A stretch of 64,000 bases of DNA. Source: Tillandsia leiboldiana. Lineage: Eukaryota > Streptophyta > Magnoliopsida > Poales > Bromeliaceae. Location: the NCBI GenBank assembly GCA_029204045.2, contig CM055063.1, forward strand, positions 30,490,810 to 30,554,809. The letters are read 5' to 3'. Under the pieces are notes generated by a model that made no database searches, was not told the origin of the DNA, and saw only the letters and a program-made list of their open reading frames with translations. How positions within the stretch are numbered: position 1 is the stretch's first letter; the number at the start of each line of letters is the position of its first letter. The translations under genes and the position numbers were made by a program. Below are positions 12,001 through 23,040 of the stretch, piece after piece.

Positions 12001-13134
12001 AGATGCAGCCAAACTAGGGGATCAACTTTGCTGAAGGCACCCCGGCGAGAAGAGGCTCGGAAATGGCGGAAAAAGGGAGAAGAAGAGAGCTCGGATCGCC
12101 TTTTATAGGCTGCAGAAACAAATGGGAAAATACCGGTTATGTCCCAATTTCCGGGCGCATGCCACTTTCGGGCGCGTACTGTAGCAGCCCGAAAATCCCA
12201 AAGGCGCGCACTGTAGCAGCCCGGAAGTCCCGTGGGCCTCCACGTCGCCCGCCAAACAGGCGACAGCCGCACCCGCCGCACGCGTCGCGCCACGTGGCCA
12301 CCCGCGGACGACGACACGTGGCACGCTCCCCGGTCAACGCCCGCCTGCCGCGCCCACGTGCCCGCCTGACGCCGCCGCCTGCCACCCTGCCGCGCACAGT
12401 AGACCCACCAATAGGAGAACGCCACGTGTCATGCCACTTCCTAGTGAACCCGGTGCACGAAATCATGTGGACCGAACCAATGCAAACCTGCCACGTGTCC
12501 AAGCCCGGTGCACCGTAAACCCTGAGCCATCCCGAAACTGCGTAGACCAACCGCCGTGAACCCACCTCTAGGATGATGCCACGTGTCACCCCCGGTCCAC
12601 CGTGCGCCCCGCACTCCCCCGTAGACCGCGCCCCGCGGACCGGCCCACTCCTGAGCCGCCACGCGTCCAGCCCCCGGTGCACGCCTGCCGCGTGGACCGG
12701 GCGGCCCGCGCCTCCGTCCGCCGCGCTGCCGGCGGCCGCTCCGCCGCTGCCGCCGCCGCCGGAAACACTGTTCCGGCGTGAACAGTGTCCGGTGCTCAAA
12801 AATGACAAGTGGGTAGTCCGTTTTAACCGTTTTCGCGCGCTGAATCCGAATTTGATGTCCATTTCGCCAAATTCCAACTCCAAAATTTGCCGAAGGCATC
12901 CGGAAAGGTAATCCTTGGTCCAAACTTCGCGCTGAGTCCAAATTTAATATCCACTTCGCGCGAAACCACTTCTAACGATCCAACGGAGTCCAATGATCAC
13001 CCACGTGATCCATTAAACACACTGAGCCCAACACTAATGCCCAATTGGGGCACAAATCCCACCAACACGCCACCTAGGCCTCCGGGAGCTGTAGATGATC
13101 CAGTAATCTCGACGTGGGGATCCAGGTCCTCACA
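9010..13134 (-). repeat. LARD-A1 5' LTR
   Basis: 4,125 bp, nearly identical to 1460-5585. Promoter TATA box at 12101-12108 (minus) with the G-box cluster at about 12290-13004. It adjoins the PBS at its low-coordinate end and the TSD GCTTG at its high-coordinate end. Confidence 0.93.
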
Positions 13135-13139
13135 GCTTG

Positions 13140-13358
13140 ACTGTTGAACTAGTGTGGTTAAAGGCATAATTATATGGATGTTGTAGTCAGGACGCCGTGC
13201 ATATACAAGGGAGACTCTGGCCGTTTGCAGAGTGAATTTGTATATGCGGCGGGTCCGGGCACGCACCGGGGAAGTTTGGTTTTGAAAAAAATATATATGC
13301 AAATTTGGTAGCTTCGGTGGCTATCTTTCCACGCGTTTAAAACCCCCGGGGCGTGACA
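13140..13358 (+). mobile_element. GY-B LTR, right arm (LTR 3' end)
   Basis: Continues the LTR interrupted at 1459, after the second TSD copy. It ends CCCCCGGGGCGTGACA, the GY-B 3' terminus. A perfect 10-bp stem GCATATACAA/TTGTATATGC (13199-13208 with 13238-13247) is the terminal hairpin shared by all GY-B LTRs. The next sequence is not a PBS. Confidence 0.85.
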
Positions 13359-14583
13359 TACATCCCAATGAGGAGTGTGAAAACTACCACCACATGGAGA
13401 AAAGAGCTACCACCTCGGTCCTCCGAGTACTGTGTGCAGCTACCACATGTATACAAAGCATGGTTTTTCTTGTTGATTAGAAAAAATGCTTTTTGGATAC
13501 TTGACTCTGTCAAATTCCAAGGTTGGTATAAGGTGGGATTTTATCGAAAGATGCTCAAAGAGCCACTCTCTACAATAAAATGACTAGATATATTATCTAA
13601 CTTATTTGGGATTTCAAACATCTATCGATCTTTGTGCTTCATTTTCTTTACCAAATTGATGATTTGATAAACGCATTACTCATAAGATCGTGATTGATGT
13701 TTTTGAACTTGCTCAACTTTAAAGGATTTAATTTTTATAAATTTTCATTTCATTACTTGGATATTATTGATTGATTTAGCATAATCTATTTCTCTTGATA
13801 TGAAATGATGATTTCTGTTTAAAGTTGACATACAAGAGTGCTTACAATCTTTTTTTGAAATTTCTGGAATTTTTCTAAATATTTCTGAAGAAAAAGTTGA
13901 AGCCGATCCGGACTGGGAATTCTGATCCGGATCCCAAACGCTGATATTATCTGCGGGTAGTCGATCCGGACTGGATTCTTGAGCCGATCCGGACTGTGGC
14001 TAGGGTTTATAAGAAACGAAAGGGTATTTGATTTCTTTTTACCTCAAGCTTTTGTTTCTAAATCTCCAGAGCTTCTCTTTCTAGAAAACAACTAATTTGG
14101 TGCCCTTCAAACCCAAGTTCTTCCGGTTCAAGTAAGTTTTTATGATCAAAACGTAGGTTCTTCACAGTTTTTACCCTGTTTTTCAAAACATGCATGAAAA
14201 TCATGACTTTTTTTTCGATTTTAAATGGTTTTTTGTCAAATTTCTTTTGAAATTAGAACTCTGGGTAGATTAGTTTTGTTTATACGACTTGTATTCTCTT
14301 GATTAACGGATTTTTACGCTCCGATTTATGAAAATTCGGTTTTAGGGCATATAATGAGAATTTTTGAAAATCATGGAATTGATCTATATTTAAAATTCTT
14401 TTTGCAAAACTAACTTGATTCCTAGTCTCTCTACACGATAATGATTGTTTGGGTACAATTTTTCAAAATTTTGAAAATTAAACAATTTTTCGTGTTCTTG
14501 AGTTTTTGCTCGCAGGTTCTACATTTACTAACGCACTAGTAGCAAAGATGGTGTTTGCATGGATTATAGTGCTCCTTGTAGCA
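13359..14583 (+). other. SIR-1 non-coding leader of the envelope-like gene
   Basis: AT-rich, with no protein-coding signal I can support. Between about 13900 and 14000 there are four copies of GATCCGGAC-type motifs (GCCGATCCGGACTGG and variants), followed by AGGGTTTATAAGAAACG. This resembles the TCCGGA-repeat plus TATA layout of the SIR LTR U3, so it may be an internal promoter for the downstream gene (inference). Confidence 0.5.
14132..14515 (+). other. Putative intron upstream of the envelope-like gene
   Basis: A GTAAGT donor at 14132 and a T-rich tract ending GCTCGCAG at 14515 bound a 384-bp AT-rich segment, just upstream of the gene. Splice sites fit plant consensus. Splicing of envelope-like transcripts is known for some retroelements. 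No transcript data here. Confidence 0.45.
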
Positions 14584-15971
14584 ATGGTACACACTCGAGC
14601 AACAAACAAGCTAAAAAGGGCTAAGAAAACTCAGGACAAGGGTGAATATGTCCCTGTGGACGACTCCGGGACGGAATCTGTTGATTGGGATGAGCTAATG
14701 GAAGATGACGCAGCACCTGCTACATCAAAAAGGAAAGCTCCTAGTACAACAAAGGCGAAGACAGCGCCTACTGCTGCGGAGAAAGGCAAAGCTCCAATGC
14801 CGCCAACATCTATTTCGATGAAAGGAAAAAGTGTAGCTCGACGAATGGGATGAGCATGAGGGATTGAGATTGAAAAACCAATAGCTCATGATTCACTACC
14901 TCTAGAGGAACAAGTGCCTATTAACACAGATCGACTGAAAGCTTTTGAAAATCGAGAATTTATTGGTGAACGACACGTTAATATTGGAGCTCTTCGAGAT
15001 CGTTCTCCGGTGTTTGGAAATCTGATTGAACAAGCCAATCTCTGTCAAGTCTGCAAATTTCCTGAAACGCTTGGATATTGTTTGCATCTGGTACGGACCT
15101 TCTACACCAATGCACTACAACTTCAAGAGCATGAAGATGGACCAATGGAGTTTTATACGACGGTCCGAGGGACAAAACTCAAAATAACTCCACATCTAAT
15201 AGGAGAAGTCCTAGGGATGAAATCCAGCATGACGGGGACCCATTACTTGAAAGGAAAAAGTTTGACAAACTTGTTGTGGTGAACTGTTGTGAATGGAATA
15301 TGCATGGCGGAGAGTCAGTCAACTGGAAATTCTGTTTACTCTAAAGAGCTTGGACCTGAGTACCGGTTTCTCAATTTCATCATATGCTACAACATTCTTC
15401 CGAACATGCAGACGAAAGTCCTACGATGGGATCACATGCTCTTCTTATATTTTTTGGGACATTCGTCGGAGGCAGTAGGTTTGAACATCAATATCCCATA
15501 TATCATTTGGAGTAGGATGGCACGGTACGTTGAACATCCTCATCCAACGGAAAGACTACCGTTCCCATTAATCATAATGAGAATCTTAAGGAAATTCAAG
15601 GTTGATATTAGCTCTACAAGTTATCAACACAGCTTAGGTATGATTAATGATTCGACTGTCGTAAAGTCTTTGCCAAAACTGCCTAAGACACCCCGACTCC
15701 TCCACGTTGCAAGAAACCTTCAGTCCCTACTTTTGCAACACCCTCAAAGCAAGTACCTGTGTCAGATGATGAAGCTTCTATGACTTCAATTTATAAGGAG
15801 CAGCAACGACTATCTTTTCAGCAAGAACAGATCACAAAAGAACAGAAGCGTATCTCTGAGGAGCTTGAAATAATAACTTCAACTCAAATCACTCTGACGA
15901 AGAAACTCACTTCGATGAAGAAGTTGGTGAAGAAGATGTTTTCAAAGATGGGATGTAGACTCAGAGTCTGA
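14584..15971 (+). pseudogene. Sirevirus envelope-like protein, degenerate
   Basis: Located between the absent pol and the 3' LTR, where Sireviruses carry an envelope-like ORF. The start MVHTRATNK (14584) is preferred for its GCAATGG context. An in-frame ATG at 14548 would add a hydrophobic leader (VFAWIIVLLVAMV). An acidic, then Lys/Ala/Pro-rich segment is followed by a conserved-looking middle (LVRTFYTNALQ, VRGTKLKITPHLIGEVLGM) typical of plant transposon envelope-like proteins. A Gln/Glu/Lys coiled coil with EQQRLSFQQEQITKEQKRI lies near the C-terminus. The frame is broken by TGA at 14851, 14857 and 15280 and by a frameshift near 15690 at a C run. The stop at 15280 looks like CGA to TGA. 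Family-level assignment is from memory of the family and needs a profile search. Confidence 0.62.
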
Positions 15972-16647
15972 CAATTGACTTTTTGTTAATCTTTTTGTTT
16001 TGCAGGCTTTTGGTCTTAGTTCTTACTCTTTTTGAACTTTTTAACTCCTTTTATTTTTTGTAATTTTGGCTAACTTCTGTGACAAAAAGGGTGAGAGAGA
16101 TATGAACAATGGTTTGTACAAGTTTGTGAGAACTTTGGACATGGATGTGAGAACTTTGGAAGGTAAGTAACATGGATGTGAGAACTTTGGAAGGTAAGTA
16201 TGACAACAACTTTGGTTTGTATTGTGAATTAATGCATGCCTCGACTAACTATTCGACTAACTATTTGGGCATGTAATATTACTAACAAGTTGTTTGATGA
16301 CTAACATACTTATGACATTTGGAATTTAATGCTTAGAAGATATGTCTATCTCTGATTGGTATTTTAATACATATCTGATTTTGTAAATGTCATGGTGAGT
16401 ATAAACTTCATCTCTCTGGTTGGTTTTTGATGTTAAATTCTTGAGGTATCTAACAATTTCTTTTGTCAAGAATTATTTATTTTGCAGAGAGTACAAACGT
16501 CTAAGTCTAGAGTTTGTTTTAGGAGTTTAACTCATGTACTCATTTTTATTTGGATCTCAATTGTAAATTTTTGTTGTATGGTGATAACAACAAAAATATT
16601 TTTTTGAATTTTCTTTTAGTGGATTTTTGTTTTGTCACGAAACTGCC
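15972..16647 (+). other. SIR-1 3' non-coding region
   Basis: AT-rich, no open frame of note. It contains a perfect 31-bp tandem duplication (16139-16200) and leads into the PPT. Confidence 0.6.
16139..16200 (+). repeat. 31-bp tandem duplication with GGTAAGTA ends
   Basis: Two identical 31-bp units (16139-16169 and 16170-16200), each ending TTGGAAGGTAAGTA, which resembles a plant 5' splice site. Confidence 0.85.
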
Positions 16648-16659
16648 AAAGGGGGAGAT
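16648..16659 (+). other. SIR-1 polypurine tract
   Basis: AAAGGGGGAGAT immediately before the LTR start TGTTAAGG, the usual copia PPT/LTR junction. Confidence 0.9.
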
Positions 16660-17965
16660 TGTTAAGGAATTTGTTTTGGCGTATTTCGTGAAAGTGTTTA
16701 AGTCTTGAAGATTGAAGATGAAGATGTTTGGATCATATACCTCAATCTCAAGAAAGAAGAATTCAAAAGGATCAGGTACATTTAATTAAATAATCTTGGT
16801 GATCCGAATACTTCTTATTGTGTAGAAACACTCGGATGGATTTTTAATTGCATAAAAATTAGAAAACTGGACTGTTATATGTTCAGGATCCGGATCAGAG
16901 TATTCCAGTCCGGACCCCGAACGTAGGTAGGTTCATGCGGAAATCCAGTCCGGAACGCCCTTGGTTCAGTCCGGACCCCGAACGTGGATTTTGCAAAAAT
17001 CGCATGAACAGTCCGGACCGTGGTTATTTCAGTCCGGACCCCGAACACTATTTTTTCAGGAATTCTCTGAAAAACAACGACAGTCCGGATCATGCCAAAT
17101 CCAGTCCGGACCGTCGTGCGGGAAAAAGTTTGTTAAAGTCAGTTTTTGATTCTTATCCACCTCCAATGGTTTCTACCGTATAAGTAAACCCTAATTTCAT
17201 TTCGTAGGGTAAGCCGAAAAAGATCTAATGATCCATATGGTGGAAAATTTCATAATCCAAAATTAAAGGAGAATTAGAGAAATCCACATATAGAGAAGAA
17301 AGGAAATAACTAGATTGATTCTATGTTTCTTCATCTATATTGATTAATTTGATTCTAGGTTTTCAAACTCAGATTTTGAATAGAATCAAATTAATGAATA
17401 CTTAGATGGTATTTCCGATCTATCTTTGATCTAAGTATTCGGCGGATTTTCACCACCAACAAAACAACAATTTTTCCAAAAATCGGCGCATGGATTCGCG
17501 TGGCCTTGTAGATTCAAGGTGCTACCGCTCTCGTGGATTCGGAGCGAGGTACGTTCGTGTGATCGATACGTACTACTTGGTGGAGACTGTGGATTCGGTT
17601 GGACGTCGTGGACTCGACGTTGGACGCCGTTGATTCGGCGTTGGATGCAAATTGTTGATTCGAGGCGCGTTGCGGAGCGAGCGGAGAAGATCAACTCGGA
17701 GCGTATGGAAAAAGGTTGAGTCGTGTGTGAGTACGGTATATCACCTTTGTACGTGTTTAATCTTAGTTGATTTCACCGTGTGATCGGTCCCGTGGTTTTT
17801 ACTCCTGGTTTTGGAGTTTTCCACGTAAAATCTCCACGTGTTATTTACTTTTCCGCATTGGGCTATTTTTACGCAAAAAATTTGGAGTGTTTATTGTTTA
17901 CACCTATTCACCCCCCTCTAGGTGTTTTTTCCCCTGTTCAGATCCATATAGTTATAACCCACACA
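16660..17965 (+). repeat. SIR-1 3' LTR
   Basis: Starts TGTTAAGGAATTTG and ends ACCCACACA; the end was set by alignment with 61502-62849. The two LTRs are clearly diverged (many substitutions and small indels), so they come from different insertions. It contains the TCCGGA repeat cluster in U3, a TATA-like CGTATAAGTAA at about 17177-17187, and the U5 end CACCCCCCTCTAGGTG. Confidence 0.85.
16885..17120 (+). repeat. TCCGGA repeat cluster in SIR LTR U3
   Basis: Repeated AGTCCGGACCCCGAACG and CAGTCCGGACCGTGG motifs spaced 20-50 bp just upstream of the TATA-like box. TCCGGA is self-complementary. The same cluster is in the second SIR LTR. Position suggests enhancer elements. Confidence 0.75.
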
Positions 17966-19750
17966 TAACAACCACCCACCTCGAAAAGCGTGAACAACAA
18001 CAATAAGAGATCCCTTGCTGCCAAGATCCTCAATTTCCGTAACCTCCAAAATGCGAGAACTGCGGCAACACTCCAAACATATCAACCTGTGTCCAATTAA
18101 ACATACAATTCCACAATCAATCGCTGTCCCAAAATCAGTCAAGAAGAGGCTCAGTTTTAACCTGTAGGAGGGACTCCGAAAAATCCAGCAAAAATACCGC
18201 TGCGATCGTCGCCTCGAGCCCTTCGAAACGAGTACCTGCACGTCCCAAACCGAGCTTTGTAGGTCAAGATACAAAATCGACAAGGTGACCACCTCAAAAA
18301 TCCCAAGTATAAAATCTGTAGAACTTTGCCCTGAAAAAGTGGGATTTTCACCTTCGGCAAAAGCTCAGAAAAATCTAGGAAAAATACGAGGACGTTCCTT
18401 GCGATGTGTAGATGCAAAACAAGTATTGGCACACCTCAATCCGATGTCCGAGCACGAAGATATCTACGAGATACTCCGGTGCTGTCCAAAAACCACACAG
18501 CAAACAGGGGGGTCAAAAGTGCCTCAGAAACCGTGCCAAAAGTCTGGAATACGATGAGACGACCAACACAAAAAATGAAGCCCTACCTCTCAGGAACACA
18601 CCGGCGCAAGAATCGTCGAAAACGATGGTCGGAGTAGGCTAGGGGAGTCTGCGCACCGAAACGCGACGAAGGGAGTCACCGGTGAAGGAATGTCGCACTA
18701 CGCCGAAATGCCACAGACCTCGAAGTGTGTGCCACCAAAAATCCCAAAACTCCTCCAGTGGGTGCAGCACCAAAAATGGATCAAATCTCATGAGGTGGGC
18801 TCTGTGAGAAGAAGACTCGGAGAGGGAGAAAAGCCAGAAAAACTAGATTTTGGGTCCTATTTATAGGCCCAATTGGACAAATCCGAAAATACCGGATTTG
18901 TCCCCGGTTTCGGGCGCCTGAAATGGGCTTTCGGGCGCGCACAGTGCAGCCCAAAAGACAGGCCCACCTCCGCACACCGGATCCCAGCCAGCGCCCGAAT
19001 CGTCCTAGGCTTGACACATGTCCCGAACACGGGACAGCCGTGCAAGCCCAGTGGGATGCAGCCACGTGGCCGGACCTGGGCTTGACACGTGTCCCAAAAC
19101 ACGGGACAGTCGTGTAAGCCTAGCAGGAAGCCGCCACGTGTCCCCGCCACCGGTCAACCCGGTGGGTGGCGCCCGCAAATCAGCGGGCGACACGTGGCCC
19201 GCCGCGCGACCCGCCGACCGGTCGCGCTGCCTCGCCGGTCGTGTTGCCTGCCCCCCACATGCGCACATGCCCCGAGGCACCGGCGTGCACTTCCGTGGAC
19301 CGCGCCACAAAAGCCCACCGATCTCCCGCTGCCACGTGTCCCCGCGCTCGGTCTATGCACCAGCACAGGGTTCTGTGGATCGCGCATCGTGCGCCGGCCA
19401 CTCCTGGGGCGCCACGTGTCCCCGCGCCGGGTCCATGTGCCACCCGGCGCTGCTCTGTGGACCGCGCTCAGCAAACCGGCCAATAATAGGCCGCCACGTG
19501 GCACCCAGCCGGTCTACGGCCTCCCCCATGCACCAGAATCCACTGAAAACTTCCGGGAGTCCGTTTCTGGGCATCCGGACTCATAATTATACAAGCAAAT
19601 AGCCGTTTCAAGCGTTTTTCCACGCTGAATCCAAATTCAACATCTGTTTAGCCCAAAACCTTTTCTAAAATTCGGCAAAAGCAGCCGAAGGCCAATCCAG
19701 CTATCAATACCTCACAGGGTCCATCTGTGGCATCCCTTTGATGCACTATG
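17966..19750 (-). mobile_element. LARD-A-like LTR fragment
   Basis: Colinear with the 3600-5450 part of the LARD-A1 LTR: shared segments CCCTTCGAAACGAGTACCTG, GATGTGTAGATGCAAAAC, a TATA box and a G-box-rich stretch. Sequence identity is moderate, so it is an older or sister family. Its left part is cut off by SIR-1 and its right end by the Cassandra insertion at 19751. Confidence 0.75.
18859..19502 (-). promoter_or_regulatory. LARD-A-like LTR promoter
   Basis: The minus strand has CTATAAATA at 18867-18859. Upstream are CACGTG palindromes near 19064, 19087, 19134, 19190, 19334, 19412 and 19495, many in GCCACGTGTCC context. Same architecture as LARD-A1. Confidence 0.65.
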
Positions 19751-20038
19751 TGTGACACCCTACCTTCCTAGGGGGTCACCCATCCTAGAACTACTCTAGC
19801 TCTAGCATGCTTAACTCTCTTAACCTCTTGGGTCTTGCTACCACCCAAAATGCTATAGCCAGGTTAAGAGAATTAGTCCTATTATATCATTTATATATAG
19901 GACTAATACACATTCCGGGGGTGTCACATTCTTCCCCCCTTTAAGCCCTGACGTCCTCGTCAGGCTCAAAGACACTCATAAGCACCAGGCGATGTGAGAC
20001 TTGTCTCGCTAGCCTTAGCTGACCTTGTGGGGAGCTAC
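19751..20038 (-). mobile_element. Cassandra TRIM fragment with 5S-like LTR
   Basis: 3' LTR at 19751-19928 (TGTGACACCC...GGGTGTCACA), then the PPT complement TTCTTCCCCCC and about 100 bp of interior matching 49930-50045. The LTR includes 5S rRNA-derived sequence (minus strand, about 19761-19811) with the GGATGGGTGACC box. The BE1 LTR starts at 20039 inside the Cassandra interior, so the 5' LTR is displaced outside the window. Cassandra elements are known across vascular plants. Confidence 0.85.
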
Positions 20039-20644
20039 TGTAATGACATGACTTTTCGAGTAATATTTTACCCTCCTGCTAATATAGTACTTGTTAGGAA
20101 AACTGAATTATCAAGTTTTATTAAGTTGACAGTCGTGCTGCACGGGTATTTTTCTGTGAAAGGGCTCGAAAAACGATGACTGACGGTGCGATCGGATCTG
20201 AAATCCGACCTAGGGACCTCTCGGAATAGGGTCTTTAGGGTCACGGTGACTGGTGCGCATCGGAATCCATGCAGAATTTTCGGCACGCTTTCCGAAGAAA
20301 TGTGGGATTATCCCTTATAATTAAATACTTAATTATTAGTTAATATATACCAGATGTGGGATTTATTCGTACGTATTAAGAGGAAATCCCACTTTTTCGC
20401 AAAAGCAAAACCCTAGCCGGAGAGAAAGAGAAAGAAAAGAGAAACGAAACCCTAACCGAAGGAAAAAGAGAAGAGAGAGAAAGAAAGCGGAGGAGTCTGG
20501 TCGCCCCGATCAACGTGCTGGAAACAGGAGTGCGAGCGGAACGTCTCCCCCGACAAAGCCGCGGTAAGCGAAGTTTGTTTTATGGTTTTATTGGGTCTTC
20601 GTGTCCTTTTCTTTGGTCACCATCGCCGTCTCCGTCGCCATCGT

Positions 20645-20810
20645 CGTAACCGCTGTCGCTGCCGCGCCGCGCGACCAAGCGCCGCGCGGGCGCCATCCAT
20701 GGATGGCGGCACCCGCGCGGGTAAGTGCCGCGCGGGGCGCCGTCCGGAGGTGGCGCGTGCCGCGCGGGGTGCCACCCGCGGGCGGCGCGTGCCGGACCGC
20801 GGGCGCCACT
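20645..20810. repeat. CGCGCGG block of BE1 LTR, first part
   Basis: GC-rich repeats of GCCGCGCGGG type, interrupted at 20811 by a solo LTR and continued at 23530. Confidence 0.8.
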
Positions 20811-21561
20811 TGTAACGCCCGGGGGTTTTTTTCGGTAGAGCGGAAAACGTAAAATATTAAATTTTTTCTTTACCAGGTCCCCCAGTGCGCGCCAGACCTG
20901 CCACACGTGCAAATTCCTCGACCCCGAGAGCGGGGTCTCCTTGGCACGTGCACGGCAGTCTCAACTTAGACAGGCATACCAACCCGCATGTAATCTCGTT
21001 CATCACTTTAATCACAATCATCGTTCACAAATGCAAGAGAGAGTACTATTACTACTTAACACGACCGTCGATATTTAGAAAGGATAAATCCATGGGTTTT
21101 CAAACCGGTGCCTACACGACACTCGTTGTTTTAAAAGCCGTTTTTGCAAACATTTTCCTGGTTTGAAAATAGGCCGAAAGCTACAGAGTATGAAAGCAAA
21201 CAGAGTCACCACAGTAGTTTGAACATCCACACAAGCACGGCATGAAAAACTAAAGAGGTAATACATGAATAAAACCTAACAATGTCACTCGAAAGAGGCG
21301 CTAAATACGAATCATCTTCCTAGACCGTCCTCACATCCGTCCCGTGCCCGCGCCCGACCAATCTGTCATAGAGTGGGGAGTCAGTGACACTACCAGGATG
21401 CAACATAAACCAGGGTAAACAATATATATGCGATAATTGGGAAACTGAAATTAAAGCAAACCGAGCCACCAGCGTGTCCATGTTTACCCCCTCCCAAGAG
21501 AGCCACGGTAACCTGTAGCAATCAAACATGCGTACATGCGTACATGCCCCTGTAACAATAA

Positions 21562-21665
21562 AAAATGTGCACTTGCTCCTATATCAATCAAACATGTGCA
21601 CTTGATCCTGTATCAATCAAACATGTGCACTTGATCCTATATCAATCAAACGTGCACCTGCCTCT
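21562..21665. repeat. About three 30-bp tandem repeats
   Basis: Units reading approximately ATGTGCACTTGATCCTATAT plus CAATCAAAC, in the solo LTR. Each carries a GTGCAC palindrome. Confidence 0.8.
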
Positions 21666-22199
21666 CGTGATTTACTTATACCCCTCCACGACGCTCGTGC
21701 GGTACGTGAGCAGTCGTGAGAGGTCCCCATCGCCACTAGTCGTGGGGTACACTGGCCGACATGCCATCTTTCCAGAAAAATACACCAGTGCGGTGGTCAA
21801 ACCGCCGGTGTGCGTGCAAGCAAACCTTGGGCTCATATGTGTGATAAATGGGTGTGTCGTACCCAAAGCGACCCGCAGTTATCAGAGATATGAATAGTAA
21901 ACATGCTTATGTATAGGGGTTAGATGCGGTTATGAAATATATGTTGCTTTATTCATGTTAAAACGTAGTTTCTTCTACACATTCCCGAAGGGACAGAGGA
22001 GAGCACCCACCTGGACAGCGTTTGGTCGAACCACCTGCAGTTGACTCACAGCCCCCGAACGACACCCATTTAAATCTGTCACGCCCCCGAACGACACCCC
22101 AACCTACGGAGTCCCTAAAACAACCATTAAGACCGAAAATTAGCGAAGACAGCACACACGAACGGCTCAACAGTAATTAAGTGCCAAACGGGGCACGAA

Positions 22200-23040
22200 T
22201 GCACACGGCGGGAACACGAAAGGAGCCGAGCGGCGGCGGCGACAGCAAGCCCCGCACGGGCGCATGCCCACGCTGGCGGTGCAGCGGTAGAGCCCCACGC
22301 GGCACAAGGTCACGCGGCGAAGCGCGGCTACGACTGCAAGCCCAGCGCGGGAGCATGCCCATGCGGGCGGCGCGGCGGCAGAGCCCCGCGCGGGCGCAGG
22401 CACACGGGGGCGGCGGCGCGGCAACAGAGCCCCGTGCGGGCGCATGCCCGCACGGGCGCGGCAGCAGGCCGCCCCGCGCGGGCGGCGGCGGCGCGCGGCA
22501 ACAGAGCCCCGTGCGGGCGCACCCCCGCACGGGCGCGTCGCAGCGGCGCGGCAGCAGGCCGCCCCGCGAGGGCAAGGCCCCGCGCGGGTGGCGCGGCAGC
22601 AGATGCCCCGCGCGGGCGCGGCGCGGCTGCAGGTCGCCCCGCGTGGGTGGCGGCGACGTGCGGCAACACAGCCCCGTGCGGGCGCACGCCCGCACGGGCG
22701 CGGCGCAGCGGCACGGCAGCAGGCCGCCCCGCGCGGGCGGCGCGGCAGCAGGCCGCCTCGCGCGGGCAAGGCCCCCCGCTGGCGGCGCGGCAGCAGGCCG
22801 CCCCGCGCGGGCAGCGGTGGCGCTCGGCAGCAGAGTCCCGTGCGGGCGGCGGCGGCGGCGCGCGGCAACAGAGCCCCGTGCGGGCGGCGGTGGCGCGCGG
22901 CAACAGAGCCCCGTGCGGGCGCATGCCTGCACGGGCGCGGCACAGCGGCGCGGCAGCAGGCCGCCCCGCGCGGGCAAGGCCCCGCACGGGCGGCGGCGAC
23001 GTCGGCGACGGCGACGAAGGCCGCGGCGAGGGCAACACAA
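22200..23040. repeat. CGCGCGG-rich block of the solo LTR
   Basis: About 840 bp of CGCGCGGG/GCGGCGCGGCAGCAG repeats with CCCCGTGCGGGCGCA modules recurring every 60-90 bp. Long frames on both strands are compositional artefacts. Confidence 0.85.

Larger units (their letters stand above)
1460..13134 (-). mobile_element. LARD-A1: complete non-autonomous LTR retrotransposon
   Basis: A complete minus-strand LTR element. Both LTRs (1460-5585 and 9010-13134) begin TGTCACGCCCC and end TCACA. The 5-bp target duplication GCTTG is intact at 1455-1459 and 13135-13139. The PBS adjoins the right LTR and the PPT adjoins the left LTR, fixing the orientation. By eye the 4.1 kb LTRs differ by about 16 substitutions and one 1-bp indel, so the insertion is recent. 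The 3.4 kb interior has only decayed gypsy pol traces and no long open frame. Very long LTRs with a non-coding interior match the LARD definition. It sits inside a GY-B LTR. It must have used proteins from another element. Confidence 0.93.
13359..17965 (+). mobile_element. SIR-1: 3' part of a Sirevirus-like Ty1/copia element
   Basis: The segment holds non-coding sequence, a broken envelope-like gene, a PPT and a 1.3 kb LTR whose homologue at 61502-62849 precedes a Sirevirus-type gag. The GY-B LTR ending at 13358 appears to be inserted in it, so gag, pol and the 5' LTR lie outside the window. The element is in turn inserted in a LARD-A-like LTR (17966 onward). The left edge at 13359 is a junction, not a natural terminus. 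Confidence 0.78.

Noticed and set aside
20338..20351. Definite TATA promoter for the GY-B LTR
   Set aside because: TTAATATATACC is a plausible TATA in BE1 only; no consistent equivalent is seen in other GY-B LTRs, so it is mentioned but not called.
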